Below are positions 21,159-28,726 of a stretch of DNA of 64,000 bases, piece by piece. Position 1 is the first letter of the stretch; each line of letters begins with the position of its first letter. This DNA comes from an uncultured Granulosicoccaceae bacterium (GTDB lineage: Bacteria > Pseudomonadota > Gammaproteobacteria > Granulosicoccales > Granulosicoccaceae), in the NCBI GenBank assembly GCA_937951345.1, contig CALFCF010000056.1, positions 1-64,000 of the forward strand, written 5' to 3'. A model generated the notes under the pieces. The model was not told where the DNA came from, ran no database searches, and was given only the letters and a program-made list of their open reading frames with translations. Position numbers and translations under genes: made by a program.

Positions 21159-21206
21159 ACTTCAGGTCTTAAAGGGCTTTATCAGATTATGGTACAACTA
21201 ACGGAA

Positions 21207-21244
21207 CATACCGAAGAAGTTGACTCAGCGCGACATTCGGTATG
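21207..21244. promoter_or_regulatory. Inverted repeat in the yciA-rsxD divergent promoter
   Basis: CATACCGAA (21207-21215) and its exact complement TTCGGTATG (21236-21244) are separated by 20 bases. The arms lie two helical turns plus a little apart, centre to centre about 29 bases. A plus-strand TTGACT at 21220-21225 lies between them, with TATGAC at 21241-21246 as a possible -10 at a short 15-base spacing. A dimeric regulator binding here could control both genes. No known operator was recognised. Confidence 0.45.
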
Positions 21245-21253
21245 ACATAGCGA

Positions 21254-22294
21254 TTGAACCTCAACCGGTACGCAGTGAACGCAACTTCACATCACCCCAA
21301 CCCAGCTACTGACGTCAATCGTATGATGCGTCAGGTGATGTTTGCGCTCGCCCCGGGTACGTTGGTTTATGCATGGCTGTTCAACACCGCGATTGTCATA
21401 CAAATAGTGCTTTGCTGTTTTAGTTGTGTTCTAACAGAAGCGCTCATTCTAAAACTGAGAAAAAGAGCAGCTCTGCCAATTGTGAAAGATGGCAGTGCGA
21501 TACTCGCAGGCTGGTTGCTAGCACTCGCAATACCTCCCATTGCACCTTGGTGGATAGCCATAACCGGCGGTGCACTGGCGATGTTGTTGGGCAAACATTT
21601 ATACGGCGGGCTTGGATTCAACCCGTTCAACCCTGCCATGGTGGGGTATGCGTTTCTTCTGGTGTCCTTTCCGACCGAGATGACGCAATGGCCAGTGGAC
21701 AATCTTTCTAACGCACTGCCTGCCGCCGGATTTATCGATTCGACTCTCGCTATCTTTGGACAAGGGTCAGGAATGTCAGCTGACTGGGATGCACTGACGC
21801 GGGCAACCCCGCTTGATCGCTTAAAACAATTCAATACCTATACAGATCCGGCAGCTACAGGCACTGATCTTCCGGATGTTTACGGCCTGTTCGGCTTACA
21901 TCTCTGGGAATGGATTAACGTGGCGTGGTTGATGGGTGGTATCTGGTTGCTTTGGCAACGTGTTATTTCCTGGCAACCCCCTGTATTTGTGTTGTCGGGG
22001 TTGTTTCTGTCGCAATTACTAATCTGGTGGCTGCACAACGGCAATGCCCTGAGCCCGTTTGCATCCTTGTTTGCAGGCAGTGCCATGCTGGGTGCATTCT
22101 TTATAGCAACAGATCCGGTAAGTTCTGCGACGACACCCCTGGGTAAAATTATTTTTGCACTGGGTATCGGGGTGCTGACCAGCATAATCCGCCAATACAG
22201 CAGCTACCCTGAGGGAATTGCGTTTGCAGTTTTACTGATGAATTGTATGGCGCCGGTACTTGATCACTTTTGCAAGCGTCAGAGGTATCGGTGA
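21254..22294 (+). CDS. rsxD: Rnf complex membrane subunit D
   Basis: 346 residues from a TTG; a GTG at 21275 is an equally possible start, and neither has a clear ribosome-binding site. RsxD is an integral subunit related to NqrB and carries a covalently bound FMN on a threonine; the likely site is in SATT at 291-294. Family features are the nine or so membrane helices and LYGGLGFNPFNPAMVGYAFL near 116-135. The stop codon overlaps the GTG start of rsxG by four bases. Confidence 0.94.
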   Translation: MNLNRYAVNATSHHPNPATDVNRMMRQVMFALAPGTLVYAWLFNTAIVIQIVLCCFSCVLTEALILKLRKRAALPIVKDGSAILAGWLLALAIPPIAPWWIAITGGALAMLLGKHLYGGLGFNPFNPAMVGYAFLLVSFPTEMTQWPVDNLSNALPAAGFIDSTLAIFGQGSGMSADWDALTRATPLDRLKQFNTYTDPAATGTDLPDVYGLFGLHLWEWINVAWLMGGIWLLWQRVISWQPPVFVLSGLFLSQLLIWWLHNGNALSPFASLFAGSAMLGAFFIATDPVSSATTPLGKIIFALGIGVLTSIIRQYSSYPEGIAFAVLLMNCMAPVLDHFCKRQRYR

Positions 22295-22899
22295 CAGCAG
22301 AACGCACATCATCTGTGTCTACCGTCGCGTGGATCGCGGGTGTTTGCACACTATTGGTCGCCAGTATCTGGCTGCTGGCTGAACCGCGAATAAAACGTGC
22401 CGAAACACAGTATTTTGCGACGCAAATAGCAGCTGTGCTGTCTGACATACATTTTGATAACAGAATCACCAGCGATACGCTGGAGCTTGAATCATTGCAC
22501 GGCCGGGTGACTGTGTACCGTGCCCGCGAAAACGGTATCCCGGTGGCCGCTGTCTATGATGCTGTGACGCTAAGGGGTTATTCCGGTTTGATCAGGGTGC
22601 TGGTTGGCATCGATAGTAACGGTGAAATTACCGGCGTGCGGGTGATCTCGCACCGCGAAACACCCGGCCTTGGTGATAGCATAGAGATCAGCAAATCCGA
22701 CTGGATTACCGGATTCGACAACTTATCACTGAATAGCCTTCTTCCGGCAGACTGGCAGGTTAAGAAAGACGGCGGGCAGTTTGATCAATTCACCGGCGCG
22801 ACAATTACACCCCGAGCAATCGTTAACCTGGTGCATGATATGTTAAAGCTACACAGCGAAAAATCGAATCTTGTATTCAATCACACTGCAAATAACTAA
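22291..22899 (+). CDS. rsxG: Rnf complex FMN-binding subunit G
   Basis: 202 residues from the GTG at 22291, chosen because AGAGG lies 5 bases upstream and because it overlaps the rsxD stop as GTGA, like the rsxB-rsxC junction. A TTG at 22270 would add seven residues. One N-terminal membrane helix anchors a periplasmic FMN-binding domain. The flavinylation motif is TGAT at 168-171, so T171 would carry FMN, placed by the ApbE transferase, which is not encoded in this window. Confidence 0.95.
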   Translation: MTAERTSSVSTVAWIAGVCTLLVASIWLLAEPRIKRAETQYFATQIAAVLSDIHFDNRITSDTLELESLHGRVTVYRARENGIPVAAVYDAVTLRGYSGLIRVLVGIDSNGEITGVRVISHRETPGLGDSIEISKSDWITGFDNLSLNSLLPADWQVKKDGGQFDQFTGATITPRAIVNLVHDMLKLHSEKSNLVFNHTANN

Positions 22900-22909
22900 C
22901 ACGTGTTAG

Positions 22910-23569
22910 ATGGCACACACTCAAATATCAAACACGGAAAACGCGGTAACGAAACCTGGCGAGAATTCGCCTATGGGCGCAGTGAGTGCCGTGAGCACAA
23001 CTGACTTTTCCGCAGACAACATGCCAGCTGCCAAAAGTCTCTGGTGGGATGGATTATGGCGCAACAATGCCGGCGTCGTGCAACTACTCGGTCTTTGTCC
23101 ACTCCTGGCTGTCAGCACCTCTGTTGCCAATGCATTTGTACTGGGTATTGCAACCTTAGCGACTCTGCTTGTATCCAATACACTGGTATCGCTTATCCGT
23201 CATCGACTGGAACCGCAAAATCGTATTCTGATATACGTGCTTATAATTGCAAGCGCCGTCACTGTTGTAGATATTATCCTACAGGCCTTGATGCCAGCCA
23301 TGCATAATACGCTTGGATTATTCATACCGCTAATTGTGACCAATTGCATGATCGTCGGTCGTGCCGAAGTTTTCGCATCGCGCCGCCCGGTGGGCGCCTC
23401 TGTAATAGATGCAATCGCGACTGGCACAGGATTTTTTCTGTTACTTTGTCTTATAGGCTCTATCCGTGAATTTGCGGGATCGACTGGTCTGATAATAGCG
23501 CTGCTACCACCGGGAGCATTCTTTGCACTTGCTCTGATCCTTGTTGTAAAAAACCTGATTGATAGTTAA
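22910..23569 (+). CDS. rsxE: Rnf complex membrane subunit E
   Basis: 219 residues with six membrane helices, homologous to RsxA. The characteristic segment NNAGVVQLLGLCPLLAVST is near residues 52-70. An N-terminal stretch of about 40 residues is Ser/Thr/Ala-rich and longer than usual. The next gene starts directly on the stop codon (23569). Confidence 0.95.
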   Translation: MAHTQISNTENAVTKPGENSPMGAVSAVSTTDFSADNMPAAKSLWWDGLWRNNAGVVQLLGLCPLLAVSTSVANAFVLGIATLATLLVSNTLVSLIRHRLEPQNRILIYVLIIASAVTVVDIILQALMPAMHNTLGLFIPLIVTNCMIVGRAEVFASRRPVGASVIDAIATGTGFFLLLCLIGSIREFAGSTGLIIALLPPGAFFALALILVVKNLIDS

Positions 23570-24021
23570 TGTTTTTGTCATCCAATCCACAGACCGATCG
23601 CCGTCAGCACCGACTGATGTTTCGTGACGCCTGGCGCAAACAGCAAGCGGAACAAACGCTCACTCCGCTCGAAAAACAAATTGTATCCGTCATAACAGAA
23701 CATCCTGAATATCACAATATCGTGTCATCACTGCGCGACGATGAACCGGTTGAATTGCTCGACTTTAGTCAAGCAGCAAGTGTTGACAACCCGTTTCTAC
23801 ATATGGGACTGCATTTGGCACTGCGTGAGCAGGTCGGCACAGACCGCCCGGTCGGCATAAAGCTGATTACACGCCAACTGCTCGCCCGCTATCCCGGTGA
23901 CGGGCATCATGTCGAACACTTGATGATGGAAAAACTCGCCGGTATGTTGTATCAGGCACAATCCAGCAACCAGGCCCCCGATGAGCAGGAATATCTGGAG
24001 TCTTTGAAACATCTGATCTAG
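23569..24021 (+). CDS. DUF1841 family protein
   Basis: 150 residues, a conserved proteobacterial family of unknown function. Recognised by the pattern ITEHPEYHNIV (about 43-53) and NPFLHMGLHLALREQ (about 75-89), followed by DRPVGI and a helical C-terminus. It is soluble and helical with no membrane segment. Its ATG overlaps the rsxE stop by one base, so it is translated with the Rnf genes here; in many Gammaproteobacteria the gene in this position is nth, which is absent. Confidence 0.85.
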   Translation: MFLSSNPQTDRRQHRLMFRDAWRKQQAEQTLTPLEKQIVSVITEHPEYHNIVSSLRDDEPVELLDFSQAASVDNPFLHMGLHLALREQVGTDRPVGIKLITRQLLARYPGDGHHVEHLMMEKLAGMLYQAQSSNQAPDEQEYLESLKHLI

Positions 24022-24104
24022 CCAAAACTCATCATGAAAATGTATATTTCACGAAAAACCCAGATTCACACTGCCAAGAAAAACGTTTCCCAATCATCCA
24101 ACGC

Positions 24105-24965
24105 ATGACCTACACCGTTCTGAAAAAACACAAACAGCAATTTAGCGACAACGGTTTTGTTGTTGTAGATCAATTGATCAACCAGTCACAACTTACCGGG
24201 TTGCACCAGGCATTCGAAGATCTGTTCAACGGCAATTTTGAAACCGGTGTCAGACCCGACGAGGTCAACTGGCAGCAGTCAACCGGTGACCCGACACTCA
24301 CCCGACAGATATGTAATGGCTGGAAGTCGGACCGCCGTATTGCTGAAGTCGTGCTTGATCAATCGCTCGGAAAAGCAATCGCAGAATTTACCGGCTGGTC
24401 CGGTGTGCGCATTATGATCGACAACGTAATCTGGAAACCGGCAGGAACCAAGTCATTGGGATTTCATCAGGACAATGCCTATCTCAGTTGGTTTAACCCG
24501 GGTGAAATTGCAACATGCTGGATCGCGCTTGATGATACAACGGCAAAAGGGGGGACGATCGAATTTGCACGTGGCTCACATAAATGGCTGTTGCGGGAAC
24601 CGAAAGGAGATTTTCATGCACCTGAAGACTATAAACAAACACTAAGTAACGCAGCACAGCTAGCCGGTGTAGACCCTGATGTACACTATGTTGAAGTCAA
24701 AGCCGGTGGCGGATCATTTCATCACGGTAAGACCTGGCATGGCTCGGGACCAAACCAGTCAAGTAACCCGCGGCGCTCGCTGGTGCTGCATGCCATGCCG
24801 GATAAGGTAGAGTTCGTGCCTGATAACTTCGATAAAGGTATCGGCCCTATTTACAGTCGCTACAAGCGCTTAGGTGACAACCAGCTCGATGAAAATTATT
24901 TCCCGGTTTTATGGCGAAAGGATGGCTACAGAACGCCAGCTATTGATGACTTTTTGAAAACCTAA
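24105..24965 (+). CDS. Phytanoyl-CoA dioxygenase (PhyH) family protein
   Basis: 286 residues, a non-heme Fe(II)/2-oxoglutarate-dependent dioxygenase fold. The metal ligands are H121 and D123 (FHQDNAYLSW) and H212 (GKTWHGSGPN). An arginine pair after it (NPRRSL) fits 2-oxoglutarate binding. The substrate cannot be told; family members hydroxylate acyl-CoAs, small amino-acid derivatives or natural products. The last base of its TAA stop is the first base of an R1 repeat. Confidence 0.88.
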   Translation: MTYTVLKKHKQQFSDNGFVVVDQLINQSQLTGLHQAFEDLFNGNFETGVRPDEVNWQQSTGDPTLTRQICNGWKSDRRIAEVVLDQSLGKAIAEFTGWSGVRIMIDNVIWKPAGTKSLGFHQDNAYLSWFNPGEIATCWIALDDTTAKGGTIEFARGSHKWLLREPKGDFHAPEDYKQTLSNAAQLAGVDPDVHYVEVKAGGGSFHHGKTWHGSGPNQSSNPRRSLVLHAMPDKVEFVPDNFDKGIGPIYSRYKRLGDNQLDENYFPVLWRKDGYRTPAIDDFLKT

Positions 24966-25107
24966 GGAACCTCTGATTTATTAGGCGAGGCAGACAGGGC
25001 AAGGCGAAATTTGGCGAAAAAGCGGAGTGTATATGCGAATACATGAGCATTTTGAACCGAATTTCAACACAGCCCTGGCAACGCAGGCGATAAATCAGAG
25101 GTTCCCT
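24965..25107. repeat. R1-family inverted-repeat element, copy 2
   Basis: 143 bases bounded by AGGAACCTCTGATTTATT and ATAAATCAGAGGTTCCCT. The interior matches copy 1 and copy 3 with a few substitutions. TAA is found directly on both outer sides (24963-24965 and 25107-25109), which may be a target duplication. It begins on the stop codon of the dioxygenase gene. Confidence 0.92.
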
Positions 25108-25244
25108 AACCGGTTTTCAGCTTTGCGGTTGGCTACTGCTGTAATTTCCGATTGCCGCAATCCTGATTCCTGCTTCGAGCGCGAATAACAACGGCGAATA
25201 ACAATGGCGAACAACAACAGCAAATGACAACGATTCTGTAATCA

Positions 25245-26810
25245 CTACAAGGGTATTTTCTGCAAAACACCTTTCTCCGGCTTACCCGTTGACGTTCGCG
25301 GCATTTCATCAAGTATTGTTATCACCGCTGGCACCATAAACTTGGCAAGGTGTTCCCGGCAGTGCTGAAGAATATCATCCACTGTACAGGACGCTGCTGG
25401 TTTCAATGTGACAAACGCCCGAATATCCTCTTCCCCGAATTCCGATGGAATCCCTACTGCTGCCGCATCCTCAATGTCGGGATGACACAGCAACCCTTCC
25501 TCGACCTCAAAGCCGGAAACCATTTCGCCACGTACTCTGATTCGTTCTGCCATGCGGCAACGAAAATAAAACAAACCCTCTTCATCCATACAGCCGATAT
25601 CACCGGTATGGAACCAGAGATTGCGTCGACTGGCCAATGTACGCTCGGGCATTCCAAAGTAGCCGTCTGACATAACACCGGCTTCACGCGGTCGAATAAC
25701 CATCTCACCATCCACGCCGGCAGGTACCGGATCATCGTTGGCATCAATAATAGCCACTTCAAAATGTGGAAGTACGACACCACCTTCGTGATCCCACTGC
25801 GGAACCACTACCCATCCGGCATCTGTCGAACCATAACCACCACCTGGAATTAAATGCAGGTTAAAACGCGCTTCAAAATCTTGCTTGGGTACTGGAGCCG
25901 GCGTTGACCAGCATCGTGTGACTTTATGTTGTTTCTCTTCTGGTCGGACAGGTTCGGAATAGAGCAATTGTTGGACAGAGCCCAGACACATAAACCAGGT
26001 AACGTTTTCCCGCGCAACTTCCGGCCAGAATGCCGACAAACTGAAGCCGTCACGCAGTACAACACGCCCACCCAGCATAAACATCGGCAACATATCGTAG
26101 AATGCCGGGCCAATATGCGACAACGGGTAAGGCGTGTAGTTAACGTCCTCACCAGTTAACCGAAAGGGTTCGATCATGTTCTCGGCTGTTCTGACCGCAT
26201 AGCGGTGAGACAACATACAACCTTTGGATACACCAGTTGTTCCGGACGTAAACATAATTACTGCCAGATCAGTGTCGGATGCTGGCGAAACAATGTGATC
26301 ACATCGTTCAGCTAGCAATGCCCCGTATCGCATAACATCGAGATGTGGAAAGCGATGCGGTGCATCATCAAGCTCACCAACAACCACAATCCAGCGCAGA
26401 TGACTTAGCCCATCAATAACATCAAGAATCGGATCAAAATGAACAGCAGACGTGATCAGGGTATCTGTTTCCGTTAAATTCAGCATACGCAGCAATGCCT
26501 GCCCACGGAATGCCCGGTTAACAGAGACTTCAACACGATTTATTTTCTTGAGTGCATAACTCAGTGCAACATACTCGATCGAATTCTCGAGCATTATTGC
26601 AACACAAGAGTTAGATAGATCGTCTGAAGTGCCGACACGCTCTGCTTCAGGCGATATCGCTATCAGGCCATGCGCAAGCCGGTTTATCAGCGCCTCGAGT
26701 TGGCCGTAAGTGATTTGCCTGCCGTCTGGAACTGTTGTTATACAGGTTCTTTCTGAATAGGTAGTCGCACAGCGGTGGAATAGCTCCCCCAGAGTTATTC
26801 GTTGAGACAT
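25245..26810 (-). CDS. AMP-forming acyl-CoA synthetase
   Basis: 521 residues, ANL superfamily. It would activate a carboxylic acid with ATP and transfer it to CoA. The P-loop-like motif TSGTTGVSKG is at 188-197, the A5 motif YGSTDAGW follows in mid-protein, and WFHTGDIG with the hinge region comes later. The C-terminal catalytic lysine is K510 in TSTGKPEK. The overall pattern resembles crotonobetaine/carnitine-CoA ligase and long-chain ligases; the substrate is not predictable by eye. It is read toward the PhyH gene and the two could share a pathway, but this is only a guess from proximity. Confidence 0.88.
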   Translation of the reverse strand: MSQRITLGELFHRCATTYSERTCITTVPDGRQITYGQLEALINRLAHGLIAISPEAERVGTSDDLSNSCVAIMLENSIEYVALSYALKKINRVEVSVNRAFRGQALLRMLNLTETDTLITSAVHFDPILDVIDGLSHLRWIVVVGELDDAPHRFPHLDVMRYGALLAERCDHIVSPASDTDLAVIMFTSGTTGVSKGCMLSHRYAVRTAENMIEPFRLTGEDVNYTPYPLSHIGPAFYDMLPMFMLGGRVVLRDGFSLSAFWPEVARENVTWFMCLGSVQQLLYSEPVRPEEKQHKVTRCWSTPAPVPKQDFEARFNLHLIPGGGYGSTDAGWVVVPQWDHEGGVVLPHFEVAIIDANDDPVPAGVDGEMVIRPREAGVMSDGYFGMPERTLASRRNLWFHTGDIGCMDEEGLFYFRCRMAERIRVRGEMVSGFEVEEGLLCHPDIEDAAAVGIPSEFGEEDIRAFVTLKPAASCTVDDILQHCREHLAKFMVPAVITILDEMPRTSTGKPEKGVLQKIPL

Positions 26811-26863
26811 AAGCCAATTGAGTCAAGTGCTGCCAAATTTCCTGAGTCTGGCAAATTAAACAT

Positions 26864-26890
26864 AAAAAAAAGCGGGCACAAGGCCCGCCT
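26864..26890 (-). terminator. Rho-independent terminator of the peptidoglycan-binding protein gene
   Basis: On the minus strand GCGGGC (26888-26883) pairs with GCCCGC (26877-26872) around a 5-base loop. A run of eight T follows (26871-26864). It lies about 80 bases downstream of the stop at 26967. This is the clearest intrinsic terminator in the window. Confidence 0.92.
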
Positions 26891-26966
26891 TTAAAATAGC
26901 ACTTGGTTTGCTTGTACTACAAACGTTGAGTATCAAGTCCGGTTATTAGGAGGAATATAACCAGTC

Positions 26967-28373
26967 TTATAATTTGATACCCAGCGCTTCTAGTGTTGCA
27001 AAAGTAATACCACCCTGGGCCATATTCTTGGATTTCTGGAACTGCTCAATGGCTTGCAGCGTGCTGCGACCCAGAACACCGTCAATACGTCCGGGGTTGA
27101 AACCGGCGTCAGACAGTGCCTGCTGAATGTCGGTAACTGTACTTTCAGTTGTATTGGTTTCGCACAATACGGGTCGCCATTCTAATCGGGCGTCTGATAC
27201 TTTTACACGCTTGATGTAGTCTTTCTTGATTTCCGGCACCGGCGTCTTTTTGACAGTTGCATCAGCGACCAGCTTCTCAACAGAGACATTCTTGAATACC
27301 GCAGGTACTTCTACCTTGGTGAAAGAACCAGGTGTTTTAACTACCTTTTGTTCGATCGTCGCAAATTTGGCTGGCTCCTCAGTGAAACACACAACATTGC
27401 CTGTGTGCTTACCGTGTAGAGCAGCATCACCAGGAGCACCAGCGACCCATTTCAAACCACCCTGACTAACAAGCTCTGTCTTATCAACTGAATCGTAGGT
27501 TGCAGGTACCGGAGTACGTACTTCACGTGCATCGGTAACCAGAGTTTCCACGTCAAAGTTATCAAATTCGGCTGGCACAACTACCGCAGTAGTCAGAGGC
27601 GGTGCCGAAATGGCTTTGCGTTGAAAGGTTTCGTAGACAGCAGGAATATCGACAAGACACATGATCTCACCTGTGGCATTGTCAATCTTCATGATAGGAC
27701 CTGTACCTTTCTTCCAGACAGATTTCGCTGGCTCGATAAGCACCTTGTCTTCCACTGTTTCGAATACAGCCGGAACTTCAATTAATCGTTTGGATGCGGC
27801 TCGCACCATAACCTGCTTGGCAGCGGAGTTGAAGGTAGCCCCCTGTACAGACAACTCTTCACTCGCGGCCGAGATCATGACCTTTTCCTGCACTGTTTTA
27901 TAAACAGCCGGCTTGTGGTGTTCATAGAAGCACTGACCGGGGTTAACGTTATTCGTATTGATACCGGACGCCCGAAGGTCTGCCAGAGTACCTGAGCTGA
28001 CACCAACAGTTCCATCCAGCCCGTCACGAACCCACTTCTGTTCGGCAGCGGCTGTTTGCACCTTTTTCTCGACGGTTTCATATACCGGTTCAACAACGGA
28101 CAGTTCACTGAATTTGTCTTTGACCAATACACGATCAACAGTCGACGTATATTTGGCAGCGATTATCTCGAGCTCTTCGGTAGCTTCGCGAACGACTACT
28201 TCAACACTTTCAGTCTTGAATACCGGCGGCACGAGGACTTTGGCGTAGCACTCACCGGAACTGGCATCAGGTAATACATCTGCATCCTGATTAGCAGACA
28301 CTGTGCTGACACTCAGTCCTGTATACAAAGTCACAAGGGACGCTACAACACTCACTTTAAATTTGGTCATCAT
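26967..28373 (-). CDS. Secreted protein with four Cys-to-Trp repeat modules and a peptidoglycan-binding domain
   Basis: 468 residues. A signal peptide ends near VSA at 25-27. Four modules follow, each opened by a cysteine and closed by a tryptophan at constant spacing: C42-W114, C148-W220, C239-W309 and C329-W399. Each module holds three beats of the form PAVYxTVxxKV followed by about 12 residues, about twelve beats in all. The C-terminus (about 413-468) is a PG_binding_1 domain (IQQALSDAGFNPGRIDGVLG). A fifth lone cysteine, C404, lies just before that domain. AGGA sits 6 bases before the first ATG. It is divergent from an L,D-transpeptidase gene and has its own terminator. I recognise the beat pattern from other periplasmic proteins but know no function for it. 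Confidence 0.82.
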   Translation of the reverse strand: MMTKFKVSVVASLVTLYTGLSVSTVSANQDADVLPDASSGECYAKVLVPPVFKTESVEVVVREATEELEIIAAKYTSTVDRVLVKDKFSELSVVEPVYETVEKKVQTAAAEQKWVRDGLDGTVGVSSGTLADLRASGINTNNVNPGQCFYEHHKPAVYKTVQEKVMISAASEELSVQGATFNSAAKQVMVRAASKRLIEVPAVFETVEDKVLIEPAKSVWKKGTGPIMKIDNATGEIMCLVDIPAVYETFQRKAISAPPLTTAVVVPAEFDNFDVETLVTDAREVRTPVPATYDSVDKTELVSQGGLKWVAGAPGDAALHGKHTGNVVCFTEEPAKFATIEQKVVKTPGSFTKVEVPAVFKNVSVEKLVADATVKKTPVPEIKKDYIKRVKVSDARLEWRPVLCETNTTESTVTDIQQALSDAGFNPGRIDGVLGRSTLQAIEQFQKSKNMAQGGITFATLEALGIKL

Positions 28374-28726
28374 TTTTTCCTGTCGCGATAACTGTTATCC
28401 GGCCCAAGGTACACCCTGCTCTTACCGGCAACTCGACAGTGCAGTAGAAGTATATTTCTGCCACACCGTACTAATTCAGCTTGTGTGTTGCTGAAATCGT
28501 GCCAGTCCTGCGCACTAACCACATCAACCCTGAAAGTCGGTCAGTTGCCAGTCAATTACTACCGATTTATATCAAAGCGTTATAAATCGTTAGTTTCGAC
28601 ATGTGAAAGGTGAAACCTGCGACGCATTTTTGACCCGACAGTTAAGAGCTCTATTTATCACCCGATGTTAGTTACACAAGCAGATGAACTGCCTCTGTCT
28701 CAGAATGAACTACAGGTTCCGTCGGC
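28374..28726. other. Divergent intergenic region between two cell-wall genes
   Basis: 353 bases without a gene. It must hold promoters for the repeat protein (left) and the L,D-transpeptidase (right). TATACT on the minus strand near 28450 is a reasonable -10 box, but no good -35 lies at the right distance. I see no strong inverted repeat or riboswitch. Confidence 0.4.
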
